A stretch of 64,000 nt of DNA, from the NCBI GenBank assembly GCA_963969395.1, contig OZ017799.1, positions 2,234,501 to 2,298,500 of the forward strand, written 5' to 3'. The stretch comes from Pseudoscleropodium purum. Lineage: Eukaryota > Streptophyta > Bryopsida > Hypnales > Brachytheciaceae. Within the stretch, counting starts at the first letter, position 1; the number at the start of each line of letters is the position of its first letter. The translations under genes were made by a program, and so were the position numbers. Under the pieces are notes generated by a model. The model saw only the letters and a program-made list of their open reading frames with translations. It was not told where the DNA came from and did no database searches. Shown here piece by piece: positions 22,600 through 34,035 of this stretch.

Positions 22600-23205
22600 T
22601 CTAGTGGCAGCTTGGAAGAGACTGACCAGTATTCAGTGAGGAAGTATCGTGGAGGTAAAATGAGAGAAATCTACCATGTAGTAACATTCTTCAAAAGCTT
22701 CAATCCTTTCATGTCAATGAGCTATGCCAACGCACAAAACTTCGCTTGTCGCTTCGGAGAATGTGAAAAATAACTATGACACAACTTGCAGAGGTCTTCC
22801 ATAGCACGAAAAAGATCCAATTTACTCAAAGTTTTGACTGCCAAATTTACTCAGTGTCCCATGCAATGAACTGTAGTGACATGTGGAGCAAAATTGGCCT
22901 TCAAGTGAACACTTATTTCTGTTCGGCAATCATGGAAAGCAGAAACACCATCAACACTGAAGTAGAGTAATTTGGTTGCTATTTCATTATGATCCAAATC
23001 CTCCATGAACACCAAGAACGCCAACGAGGAAGGCTATCAAATTGTCTAGTGTCACTCCATCCGAGTCAAGCTTTTGTAAAGTAATTAGCAAGGGCACATG
23101 CACCCAATCTTGTGTGATATAAACATGCACAACGATGTATGAGTAGTTGTCGACCCTAGTTGTCTTGTCACAAGTCATACATTAGAAGAAAAACGTGTCC
23201 ACCAC
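22600..23205 (-). pseudogene. decayed hAT-like transposase (KIAA1586/ZNF862-like) fragment
   Basis: On the minus strand 23178-22987 reads MTCDKTTRVDNYSYIVVHVY, then QDWVHVPLLITLQ. After a frameshift it reads EIATKLLYFSVDGVSAFHDC, VTTVHCMGH, stop, VNLAVKTLSKL, FSHSPKRQAKFCALA, stop, and MKGLKLLKNVTTW, stop. The order and spacing follow plant hAT-type transposase-like proteins (CDE.T.VDN.SW, Q.W..VP.L, IA.KL..FG.DGV, HCMAH..NL, SPKR..EF..LA, KGLKI..NV.TRW). At least three in-frame stops and one frameshift show it is non-functional. It starts abruptly near 23205 and ends beside a foldback element. Confidence 0.7.
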
Positions 23206-24020
23206 AACCAACTACAATGCAACTATATGTCCTATACAATTGTCCTGCAACTGTAGCCCTCTATATTTGTACCAAATTTGACGTGAACAAAGTTATACAT
23301 TATTGTAGTTGCAAAGTAGTTGCAAAGTAGTTGCAAGGTGAAATTTAGGATTACAAGGATGTATGAGAAGAATTGATGTGAGGTATTCTACATCTAATAT
23401 TTGTTACAATTGTCAATGTGGACAACTTTATGTTTGTAGAGTCTAGTGAGTCAAACTATAGTTGCATAGAATCTAAATTCAATTGCAATTCAACTAGAAT
23501 TCAATGCAAAAGCAACTAGAAAGCAACTAAACTACAATTAGAATTAAATTAGAAAAAATTTACAATTGTCCCACATCAATTGTTAAGAGTACCATTAGGT
23601 TGGACATATAAGAATTGTAAGTTATAGCATTCTTACATAATGAATTCTAATTATCGAATTCTAATATTTCTACATTTTGTAGACTTCTATAATTTTTAGA
23701 TTTTTGCAATCTATTGAAATCACCAAGTTTTTAAAGTCTAAGAAATTTTAGAACTTGTGGAAATTGTAAAATTTTGTAAATTGATGAAATCTATTTAATA
23801 TCAATATTTGGATTTGATAATTTAAAAAAGAAGCTAGATTTGAAATTTTGATATCTATAAATCATTGAGATTAAAACTTCAAAATTTACAAATCTGCAAA
23901 TCATAAACAAGTTGTAAATGAGTAGCAAACAAGTTGCAAATCAATTATAGACAAGTTGTACATGAGTTGTAAACAAGTTGCACTTAAGCAAGTTCTACAT
24001 CAGCAACCACATCAGAAGAG
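23206..24020. repeat. low-complexity tract rich in GTTGCAA/AACAAGTTG words
   Basis: Loose short-period repetition: three TAGTTGCAAAG units at about 23306-23336, several GCAACTA/ATTCAATTGCAA words at about 23470-23560, and AAACAAGTTGTAAATGAGT-type units at about 23905-23985. No coding potential is seen. Confidence 0.5.
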
Positions 24021-24021
24021 T

Positions 24022-25040
24022 TCATTGATGAAGTCCTTGGCATGTTGTTAGATGACAAAGAAACTTGTGATTATAGTACAATTGATGCGACTTGTCCATT
24101 GCAACTACAGGTTCCAAATTATCACCTAGTTGCAAATGTTCGATGCAACTGTAAAACCAATTGCATACTATAGTCCCCAAACCCTTGTTTTTTCTTGTAG
24201 TGATAGCTATGTATTTAGCTACTTTTATGATGGCTTTCATCTGCTCTTGGATAAAGGAGTATATGTGCTCAATCAGTAATCAATTAGTACTTGAATTCCA
24301 ATGCATGGAAGGAGAGTTTGGAGTTTCTAGCAAGCGGAATAGATTGAATTTAGATTCAAACTAGGCCATTGGTCGACCAACGCACAGAAGTTGAAATAAG
24401 GTTGCAAAATGCATGCTTTTTTGACGTGCCTCAATGGAAGTGCAATTGTTGATTTGTTATACAATAGATGCTAGGTGTTTTGTAGCATACAAGAATAAGT
24501 TCGACTTGTATACCTTCCGCTTTTTGTGCTTACTAATAGTATCCCACTTTAGCGCCATGAGCCAAGGCTTCTTCTTGGTCAATGTTTGAGCAAACTCAAC
24601 ACTTGACCATGTGCAACCACCCATCCATTGAGAGCACCATCTCCGCCTAGGGACACTTAGCACTCTACTCCATCTGGAATTTGCGAGTCAAATCATAATT
24701 TGGCTTGCCTAAATGAATCAAAGGTTGCAATTCTTCCTCCTCCATATCGTCATGAAATAAATCATTCATCTCCACAGAACCACGCATTGTGTTAAAAATT
24801 GGGGTCATCTTCACTGCATACATAGCCAAAGGAGTCCATAGAAATAGGGACAATAGGATTTGGAGGCTTCAAACTTAAGATGACACAACTCTTTGTCTTT
24901 GCTTGTAGATCTGAACTATTGGTAGTGGTGGTAGCAGTTGTATCAAAAGATACAATATTCACCAATTGCACTCGCCGAGGTTGCTTAGAGGTACTCTTTC
25001 TCCTACTTGAAGGAGGCTTGTTCTTGAGTAGATCGTGCAC
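24022..25040 (-). pseudogene. degenerate minus-strand coding remnant, unknown (probably transposon)
   Basis: Successive short minus-strand frames look protein-like but are broken by stops: 25040-24792 (LLKNKPPSSRRKSTSKQP...), 24853-24665 (NDLFHDDMEEEELQPLIHLG), 24663-24457 (WCSQWMGGCTWSSVEFAQTL, then SKHKKRKVYKSNLFLYATKHL) and 24240-24022. I do not recognise the family. Position and strand would suit a decayed N-terminal part of the same element as 22600-23205, but that is inference. Confidence 0.35.
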
Positions 25041-25869
25041 ATCAAGCGGCCCTAAATTCTTTGAGTTTCAAAAAGTACTGTAAAAACTTTATAGTGTTAC
25101 TTGCTCTCTAGCTCGCCTCTTGCCTTGCTCCTTGGAGATTCAACACTCTTGTTTGCGTTTCCTTTCAACAGCCTCAATATTCTTTTACTTTTGAATATCC
25201 TTCCTCTGCTCTCAAAGGAGCACCTCAACTGCAACTTTCTGTCTTGCAATTGGATGCGATGCATTGCAATGTGTACCTTTTGTGGATTCTTCAGCCAACA
25301 CCATAGTCACAAAATTTCAGCAAGCAATCTACAAATGAATTGATACAGTAAGAGACTAAGTGACCCTCAATTTTGGACAGAAGCAATGATTGTGAATCCT
25401 GAATTGCCAATACAAGCACTCAAGCATGAAGTGAATGGAAATAAAAAAAATCCAAATTGGCAAATTGAACTCTCAAAGGTTGTACCCTTGAAGTTTGACA
25501 TTTCAAAATTTGAATGTTTGCAAGCCCCAATTCAAGAAACCGCCCCTCTACGAAGACCACGATTGATCCATGAACACAACAAGTAGGGCTCCTAACCACA
25601 AAAAAATACAGCGAGTGGGGCTCCAAATCACAAATGATTACAACGAGTGGGGTGACAAGTATTAAGCAGGTGAAGGACTACAACAACCCGAAATCCTAAG
25701 TAGTGGTGACAAAGTGAACACCCCGGCATAGATATGGCGAAACCCGAACCCGAAATCATGTCTTCTAGTTCATTTCTAGCTCCTTTAGATGATAACCTGT
25801 CAATGAAACATGAACTAAGATGGCGATAAGCATACAAAGTTGAACGGTCAAGGTCAACGTCATGGTTGC
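25041..25869. other. intergenic, nothing recognised
   Basis: No splice-consistent or domain-bearing frame is seen. Confidence 0.4.
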
Positions 25870-26184
25870 CAAGTTATGTTGTGAAATGCACCTTCGGCAT
25901 TTTCTGTGAAATTTCAGTTATGTTTTCTAATAGGGCCTAGTACAAGGCTAAATTTTTTGGTGTTTTGGGGTTGTTTATCACCTAAAAACACACTAATTTG
26001 ACCTGTGGAATTAGTTATGAATTTTAAAGTTTGAATCACTTAGGGTTCTAGCAACATCCACTCCCTAACATGTCCATTGCTTGTACAATCATGAATGCCA
26101 TTGGTGCATAGAAGAAAACAATATGTACCTATGTGTTACACAACAATTTAAGGATATAGTCGCATTATTGACCTCCTACCTTAG
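25870..26184. repeat. diverged copy of the TAAGGTAGGAGGT foldback family
   Basis: Shares GAATTAGTTATGAA, AGTTTGAA, GGGTTCTA and CATCCACT with the right copy at 3205-3550, and ends with GACCTCCTACCTTAG. The left boundary is uncertain. Confidence 0.5.
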
Positions 26185-29100
26185 TGCGAGATTCTTCATA
26201 CTAATTTGGATAATTTTGGATGAATGTACTCAAAATTAGTATAAACCTTTGGATGAAATTCAAATACAAAATGGATAGAAGTTGGACAAAATCTATAGAA
26301 TTTGGGATAGTAAAAATGTATTGTAAGACACATTACCCACACCATATTGAACTTATTTGAAATCTTGTAAACTCTTTTATTGGTGTGACTTATAAATTCA
26401 CATAAATTTCAGAATTAGAATGACTAAGAAATCTAAGTATAGGGAGTAGCAATTGAATTAATTTATGTAAAATGACATCTTACCAAACTTCATTTTTAGT
26501 TTCAACAACAACTATACATTTATGTAAAATGTCAAGCTTTGACTATTTGTTTTTAAAAATTGTAGATTTTGAAATAATTAAGGATTTAGAAGCGCTGGTT
26601 TGGAACTATTAAAGGAATCTACAATATATTGGAACTTGTTATTTAATTGAACCAATTAAATATTAGGGGGATTTTTTGAATTTTATTAATAATTATCTTA
26701 TATTTCTTGCATTCAGTGGTTTAATTTTTCATCTATATAATCTACTTAATGTATGTAATCTATGTAATCTATGTTTATGTCCATATTCTATTTTAGATTT
26801 TTTGGAGGGAGGGGAGGGATTTCGGTCAATTTTTTATCTTCAATTGTAGTTAAAGATTTTTAAAATTTTCAACAATTACAAATATACCAATGACCAATTC
26901 ACCTTAATTATTGGACCAATCTTATTTGATTGTATGCTTTTGTGTTTGTAAATTATTATTACAAGGCCATTATGTGTAATTTTTTTTCTACAAGTTTCTT
27001 TGAAGGCATACAATTCCCTCAAAAACATTAGCCATAATATATCTAATTTGATAACAAATACTATGAATGACTTTCAACACTAATAGCATATTTCTTGGAG
27101 CAACTCCCAAGAAAGCAATGAAGTTTAGGTCTTTAGGTCCTTAATTTAAACATCTCAAATTCTCAATGTTATATTAATTTCAAGGACCCCTAGATGATTC
27201 AATATGAATCTTTTGTATTATATGCAAACTCAATCATGATTTCATCTAGTACATTCTTATCCACATAATTTTCATTAAATTGTTCTTACTAGAATTTAAT
27301 GACTTCCCAACAATTTTTTTTATGAAACCTTACAACTTGATGAATTTCTTTTGTTGTATTGCAACAAACTTTGTTTTAATATAATAGTTATACATAGAGC
27401 ATATTCAACATTCAATACAATTTCAATACTCATACATACAACAACATTACAATTCAATATGTAAGCATGCCAATATTAGAAGCTAATGTAAACTTGGCAT
27501 TGAAATTGGCTCATGCAATACATATAATATGGATACAATCAAAGATACAATACAAAAACTTTAAGCAATACAAAAATCTTCTTTATCACAATGTTATATA
27601 AAAAATATTCAATTTAATACTAAAATGTATTGTATTTTGTATTTAAAGCATACAATATTTTGTATTATTGTGTACTTTGTTTACAGGTCCTCCCATGTAA
27701 CTCACTATAGTATATGCAACGTACAGTACTTTCAATACAAAAGCATGACTTGTAGTACAACAAATGTATTCACTTTGGAATTTTTGGGATGAATAGTGCT
27801 TAGTTAATGCTTTGATTGACAAGGAGATCTTCTTGGGTACAACAGAAATTACATTTGGGGAGAGGTGCAAATCTACCAAGTACAATTTCTTTTCTTCAAA
27901 TTACCCATTGGATTAGTAATGATAGAGATTCATTTTGCTTTTGCATTCTAAAAGACTTGTGATTGCTTGGAAGTCAAAATAATGAGTTGCATGGAGGAGC
28001 CTGTAAATAAAAATTTGATTTTCTAAAGCAATGACCTTAACAAGATGAAATTTTTTAAACCAAGTATTGCTATAAGGTACCTATATCCAAAATCATTTGA
28101 AAAAACATTTGATTTTGGTTTCCGTTAATGAATTGTCTAAATTTTTGTTGAATCTTATTGGAAGTCAAAAGGAGATTCTAGATTCTCTTTGCATGCTTAT
28201 TTGGAATATAACATGTAGAAATGGTAAATTTAAAAAAAAAATTGGATATTGGTACAACATAGTAATATTTTAATCTACATTAATTTAATAATTTAATATA
28301 TAGTGTGACTTTAGTAAGAATTGTCTTGGTTTCTATTTAACAAACATAATTGAATTAGATATAGTTACCTTTTCAAATTCTCAAAAAATCAACACTCTTG
28401 TCTTCAACACCACTAAGCCATTAGCCAATCTATCCAAACTTCAACAACCAAACCGAAGAGTCTATGTGACCTTGAAAAAGTATAATGAACAAGATGGATT
28501 GTACAACAGTTAGGGCCACAAAAGAACCACTGATTTTTAGACAAACCAAATCAAGCTATAGTGTCCCTTGAACTTACACAAAGACCATATAAAGTGTCAT
28601 CACTATTTTTTGTCTTGGGCTCCCGCCTTCCATGCTCACATTTAAAAAGTGGGATACATTTGAGTGCATGTGATCTCTTGGTTTGGCCTTGGTGTAAATT
28701 GAGGTTGTCTTCTACAGGTGCGTACTTGGGAGGTGCATGCAAGTGTACAAGGATTGTGATTCACTCTAGAATTCCAAGGCCTACTTGACACCCAATACAA
28801 AAGCATCTTTTGCACTGCAATTATCTGCAATCTACACCCAAAACTACATTCCAGGAATAAATTGGCTCTCAGATAGCTACTCAAATTTCCTCAGGTAGCT
28901 TCTATCAATGCAAAGCCTCTGCCCTTTCTGTCTACACTCCAGAGCCAACAAACCACACCCTAGATTCAGCTTCACTGAATCAATGATCACTCTCACCTTC
29001 GTCGCCTCCATGTTCAAGCGTTGCCTCCTTGGCAATCTCTGGCCATGGAAGCATTTTCCTCGCTCTAAATGAACAGTTGCAGTCATTCCCATACATGGAT

Positions 29101-29385
29101 AGCTTGTCTTAATGGTAGATGTATGATAAGCTAGTGCGCATGCGCATTGGCTCACGCAGACACTTGCGCAGTGGAAATCGGCCGGGATTCTTGTCAAAAT
29201 TCTTCACGAATGTCTCGTGCTTAATGAATGCTGGGGGGCCATGCCACTAACACTTTCGATTTCTTCTTCCGCTCAGTACTTGCTTCGATCAGCATCTGTG
29301 ATTGTGCGAGGTGGAGTTTTGGCGATCAGCATGTTTACCCGCTGAAGATGGTCATTGTCTTCCACGCTTGCCTCGGCCTCTCGTC
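26185..29385. other. long AT-rich intergenic tract
   Basis: Very AT-rich with many CAATAC/TGTATT words (27360-27670), and no gene. From about 28880 the GC content rises toward the gene at 29386. A minus-strand open frame at 28877-29197 has no family resemblance and is not called. Confidence 0.45.
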
Positions 29386-30350
29386 ATGGACAAGCAACAG
29401 GTAGTTACTACCCTGCTCTTCCTTTCTGTCATTGTGAATTCTTCCCGAATCTTTAGACTTTGCAATTGAATCTTGCGGACGAATCTCAGAGGTGGGAAAT
29501 TAAACCCCTTGGTAACTGGTCGGAGAGCTTATTAGTTGCGGTTGATGCTCCGTGTCGTGTTCAGGTAGAAACCGGAGATGGAGGCTCGTCGTGCATTCTG
29601 CAAGGTCATGACAACGCGAAGAGAGTCCCCGCGTTCTTCACGTGCACGAGTGGGGAGCTTCTGTGGGGTCAAGTGCACACAGTGATCCAAGGTTCCACTG
29701 CCGGAGAGGTGGACACGGCGCTTGGTCCACAGGAGATTGCTGATCCTTCCGGGACTGTTTTGGCGTGCTCGTTCCGGTTCAGGGTTTTGGCTCGCAAGGG
29801 CGCATGGAAGGTGGAGGCCGCTTTCGTAGATAACTTCGAGGGTCAGCCATGGCACATCGGGTTTGTATGCCACCATGTCGATGTGGAGGGACTGGAGATT
29901 TTGAAACGGGCGACGGAAGCAGGGATTGGCAGTACCGGGACATTTGGAGCTCTGGAGATCGTCTTCGTCGATCGCTATGACTGGAGTGGTTCTCATAGCC
30001 CTGGGTGTGAGCTCATTGTGGAAACTGTTGAAGGGAAGGCGGTTGATCCTGAGGAGGATTTTGATGACGAGACGTATTATAGATCGCTCGTGGGCGGGCG
30101 ATTTATGCTCGTGGATACGCAAGGATTCACAAACCTCATTCAAGCACTCAAGGACGGAGAGAAGCTTGAATGGAAAAACTATGTGCTGCGAAACAAGAAC
30201 AACACGGACTTTGGCACGCACCTGGTTGTCGATGACACGGAGTATGACATGGGGTGGATGGCGTTTCAAAACGGAGAACTTGTGGGATTCGTTTATGACG
30301 GCGCTTACTCTGGATTAGAGGGCGACAATCTCAGGCTCGGCAGCAGTTAG
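29386..30350 (+). CDS. 302-aa protein of unknown function
   Basis: A long open frame from 29457 to the TAG at 30348-30350 has no early internal ATG and is preceded by an in-frame stop, so its start must be spliced on. ATGGACAAGCAACAG at 29386-29400 is followed by a GT donor, and CTTTAG precedes ACTTTG at 29457. This gives MDKQQ joined in phase to TLQLNLADESQRW and an intron of only 56 nt. The protein has no signal peptide or membrane span. It is acidic and looks beta-rich, with many alternating hydrophobic strands (SESLLVAVDAPCRVQVETG, GALEIVFVDRYDW) and a C-terminal MGWMAFQNGELVGFVYDG block. Base composition and codon use look genuinely coding. I do not recognise a domain and propose no function. 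Confidence 0.72.
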
Positions 30351-30904
30351 CTCGGTGACCAGGATTGAACTAGAGCAGAAACTGAGCCCTGAGCATTAAA
30401 AGGCAAAAATTGTTCTTTAGGGTTTCAATTCTGAAGCGTTGATTGCAAATTTGAAAACTGGAATGTATGTAGACGAAATCCGTGTGCTCCTAGATTTGCA
30501 TTCCTTTTGCTCGTATTCGCTCCACATAGCATCTCATTCGTGCTCTTCGCAAACGTCCTGAAGTGTCAGAAATTCTCATCCGAAAACCATAAACCCCGGC
30601 CTGTACCTTCCATCCACAAGCCATGAGTATCCATTTACCAAAATTGCACTTTTCTATTCTGCACTTGCAGGGCGGTCATCATTAATTCAGAATGAGAATG
30701 ATATTAATTCAAAGTTTCATCACTGCGATTCGAAGCATGCGTCAGTGAATAGCATTGAAGCTCCAAGATGTCAGAAACTAACACAATCTGTGCCATGTGC
30801 GACGTGCTAGATAATTTTGGCATTGGTTAATTCCGATCTACGAAAATAGCACATGCGCTGTGCGGACATAGCGCAAATCGGCGTCACATCCCTAAATTCA
30901 TTTA
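30351..30904. other. 3' flank of the unknown gene and spacer
   Basis: Contains the probable 3' UTR after the stop at 30348-30350. No other gene is seen. Confidence 0.4.
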
Positions 30905-31560
30905 CAACTGCTTGCTGCTCCGTACAGCAAACTGTGGTGAATATGTACAAAGAAAATTCATCCGCTTTGTAAACGTGCAAATTTATTATTTTCGTATTTA
31001 AAGGGTTTCTTCCACATACTAATCCTGGAGCCATCTATATCTGCCGGGAATGAAGGGTTCATTGCTAGTCACCCTCATTCCTCAACCGTCGAAGAACTGA
31101 AGAAGCCTATAGACTCCAGTAAGAGACAGATTAACAATCCGTAGTGCCTTGAACTAATCTTGGAGCTAGCTACTCCGATTTTTGTTTACACTCGGCGTCG
31201 CTCCAAACATTCTCATGCATTCCTATCAATGAATGTATCTCGTCTACAGTGGTACATTTGCTAGAGCAATACAGCAAGGTCTTGCAAACTGTACAGCAAC
31301 CATGGTGAAATAGTACCAAGAAAATTCATCCGACCCATGAATGTGCGATCTTATTGTTAGTGCAGACTGCCGGGATACAATTCATTGCAATCGACATCCT
31401 CAGTCGATGAAGAAGCGAATGAGGGCAGTAATATTTTAACCGAAAGACTTCGGGAAGTTGGAAGTAAAATCTGTAATGCCTTGAGCTAATCTTGGAGCAA
31501 GTTCCTTCAATTTAATTTGGTTACAATCGGCGTTGCTTCTTGACATTCGCTGGATTATTC
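30905..31560 (+). repeat. imperfect tandem duplication upstream of the proline-rich gene
   Basis: Two diverged copies, about 30905-31225 and 31265-31560. Paired landmarks are AAAGAAAATTCATCCG (about 30947) with AAGAAAATTCATCCG (about 31318), and CCTTGAACTAATCTTGGAGC (about 31147) with CCTTGAGCTAATCTTGGAGC (about 31480), each followed by a CGGCGT[C/T]GCT block. No coding frame. It probably lies in distal promoter sequence of the gene at 31888. Confidence 0.65.
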
Positions 31561-31791
31561 AATCAACGGAAGTATCTCCTGTAGTACATTTGCGAGCGTT
31601 TCCATCCACAGTTCAACACCTTGTAACCTCGCAAATAGCGCTGGAAACAATTCTGTATTTGATGATAATACTTGCCTGCTAGAAGATTATGAAATGATAA
31701 ATATCAGGTCGTAATCCATGTGATGAACCAAGAAAAGGAATGCACGACAGATGAGATCGAGAATGCGGAAATCGCCACACCTCGACGGGTA

Positions 31792-31800
31792 CCATATAAA
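31792..31800 (+). promoter_or_regulatory. TATA-box candidate
   Basis: ACCATATAAAGTCC lies about 90 bp upstream of the ATG at 31888, followed by pyrimidine-rich sequence that could hold the transcription start and a short leader. Confidence 0.45.
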
Positions 31801-31887
31801 GTCCGTTTCTTCTCTCAACCAATTGAGTCGCCCACCTCCATCGTCACGTACTGTCCGTCTTTCTCCATTCTTTTGTCTCCCTTCACA

Positions 31888-32382
31888 ATGGCCAAGCTTC
31901 TTTTTCTTGTGGCGCTACTGGTGGTGGCATCATCAGTCGTAGCGCACACTCCACCACCGTCACATCCTCCTCCACCACCGGCACATGCTCCCCCACCACC
32001 GGTACATGCTCCTCCCCCGCCGAAGCCCGTGGACACGTTCTCCCTCAAGTGCGTCATCCACAACATTGCCGATCGGAGCGTGACATTTACTGTGGAAGTT
32101 GGTAAAAGCTCGAAGAAGGTTGTGGCGAAGAAAGGATGCTGGACCGCCATTGCGCCTGTCCCTGTGAGTTGCAAGACTCCTGTGGTGCACTTGTGCGTGA
32201 CTGTCAAGACTAACAAGGGCGTGTCGGTGACGAAGTCGTTTCCGATCCACTTGCTGGATCAGTTCAAGTTCATCCAACCGAAGAGCCTCAAGGTCTTGCC
32301 ACTGCTCGCTTACCGACCGAAACATGGCAAGTTCTTGGTGATCGAGATCGGTCACAAGAAGATCCTCTCCTACAAGCTCTAG
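31888..32382 (+). CDS. small secreted proline-rich protein
   Basis: The 164-aa frame starting at MAKLLF is preferred over a longer upstream frame (from 31720) because it gives a clean signal peptide: hydrophobic LLFLVALLVVASSVVA with a likely cut before HTPPP. It also follows a TATA candidate. The mature protein begins with a histidine/proline repeat (residues about 20-47, PPPPPAHAPPPPVHAPPPP). A basic, beta-rich domain of about 115 residues follows, with four cysteines (SLKCVIHN, KKGCWTA, PVSCKTP, VHLCVTV). A secreted or wall-associated role is likely from the signal peptide and the hydroxyproline-type repeat. The exact family is not recognised; the Cys spacing does not match Ole e 1 as I know it. 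An intron follows four bases after the stop. Confidence 0.8.
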   Translation: MAKLLFLVALLVVASSVVAHTPPPSHPPPPPAHAPPPPVHAPPPPKPVDTFSLKCVIHNIADRSVTFTVEVGKSSKKVVAKKGCWTAIAPVPVSCKTPVVHLCVTVKTNKGVSVTKSFPIHLLDQFKFIQPKSLKVLPLLAYRPKHGKFLVIEIGHKKILSYKL

Positions 32383-32386
32383 AAAG

Positions 32387-32814
32387 GTAAGCTCACTCAA
32401 AGCTATATATTCCGATCATCAAGGTGTGCCGTTGCTATCAAATCTCGCATTCGTGTTCAATGTGATGATTGTAGTATTCATGAGAAAGCTTCCGATTCTT
32501 CTGGCAGTCCTTATGAGAGCTTTCTTGCTTGTTGTTTTCATGAGAGATGTCATGTCTGTAGTTTTCCACGAGATGGAGCTTTCCTTGTGAAGTTTGCACG
32601 AGCGCTTCCTGTGTTTAGTGTTCACGGGAGCTTTCTTGTTTTTCATAAGAGCATTTCTGTTTGTAGCTTTCAAGAGAGCTTTCAGTGAAATTTCTTCCAG
32701 ACGTCCTGTTTCTATTTTTCATCTGTGATCTTTCCTGTGTGATCTTTTTCGGTGACAATGCAGACGAGTGTGGTGATCAATCTATTTAACCTTTCTATTT
32801 TATTTGCGATGCAG
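32387..32814 (+). other. 3' UTR intron of the proline-rich gene
   Basis: GTAAGCTC donor at 32387, four bases after the TAG, and acceptor TTTGCGATGCAG ending at 32814. The exon junction complex would sit about 20-24 nt upstream of the junction, inside the coding sequence, so nonsense-mediated decay is not expected. Continued 3' UTR is likely from 32815. Confidence 0.55.
32468..32690 (+). repeat. imperfect 26-32-bp tandem repeats inside the UTR intron
   Basis: About eight diverged units built on TTCATGAGAGCTTTC and CTTGTTTGTAGT-like words, for example near 32475, 32510, 32540, 32570, 32620, 32645 and 32670. Confidence 0.6.
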
Positions 32815-34035
32815 GAGACAATGGGGATGGTGATTGATTCCGTTTTGTGCGACGTAGAATCAGTTGTAGCTATGATCTCATGACAATGAGTGTTTGTTTG
32901 GGTTAATTTTGGTGGTTAGAAATAATGACATGCTCGTCGGTTGGGTCATGTCGATTTCAGATCACTTGATCGCATTCTTGCTCCACGATTCTTAGTGGAG
33001 TCTCTTTATTATATGTGAAGGATTCTTAAGAGACTAAGCGTGATTCAAATTCAATTACATGAATGGTTTTTATTGGAGCATTCTACATGACGTGAGACAT
33101 GTTTTGAATCACACATTTCTCATCAAATGTCGAAATCGGATGCCAGAAAATGTACACAGTTTTGTCACTCTTTAAGAACTACCCACGTAGAAGAATGAAA
33201 CAGTTTTGCACATCACCCGACATAAGAGAAGAAATTCATATTGCGTCTATCACACATATTCGGATTCATGATGTATTCATCCGGGCGGACTGTCGTGCTT
33301 TACTGTATCCACCAGGGCATTCTCATTCATGAGCAAGAAGACAATTTTGTTACACCTATCAAATTTCCTTCCAATCAACTGCATGTGCCCAACTCCCCTG
33401 AGACAACAGCAATAACTCGTAAGGGTTGTATACAGATGAGGCTGTGTAGGTCTACACTTCGCTTGACCAGTAACCACAAAGTGCGAAGATTCAACAATGG
33501 CAGTCATAATGGCAGTCTTTGGAAGTCAGTTTAATGGCTGGACTGAAAAACAGGGCTTACGACCCACCACCAATTAAACAACCCAAATCCAACAGGATAG
33601 GAGCTTGTAAGCTGAAAATTTTTCAATGCAAACTAATTGAGCATGTCTATCCTGGAGAGAAATCTCATATCATCCCAAATAATCAGAATACAGAACAACC
33701 TTCGAACACACAGTAAAGTTGCATGACTTTAATGAGTCGTAAAGAATCAGTACAGTTGGTGGTCGGCTTCATGTTCGTGTTATAAGCTCCCCGGGTAATA
33801 ACCAATTTCTAACTCTACATATAGAGTGCTTATGTCACAACCTACTCGCAAGTTTTGGAAAACCCATACACTGACCTGCATTTGGTCAAGAAACCACCTT
33901 CATAATTGGAATACAGCGGGTTAAGCGTCCATAAAATACACTCCGTAATGATCCAAGGATCCAAGTCGAACGACGAGAGAGGTTTTGTGAGGTGACTAGA
34001 ACTAGTTGTTCTCCACAGTAACCATCGAAATAACA
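32815..34035. other. 3' UTR of the proline-rich gene, then convergent intergenic and G-beta 3' flank
   Basis: The plus-strand gene and the minus-strand G-beta gene converge here. No additional gene is seen. Part of it should be the 3' UTR of G-beta, transcribed leftward from 34035. Confidence 0.45.

Noticed and set aside
28877..29197. Minus-strand frame of 106 codons upstream of the 302-aa gene
   Set aside because: No domain, no splice partner, and it lies where a promoter for the plus-strand gene is expected. It could be a divergent small gene, but nothing supports it.
29532..30269. 245-codon minus-strand frame opposite the 302-aa gene
   Set aside because: Antisense shadow; the plus strand has the better composition and a spliceable start.
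31720..31887. Upstream extension of the proline-rich ORF from ATG 31720
   Set aside because: It would bury the signal peptide 56 residues inside the protein, and it overlaps the TATA candidate.
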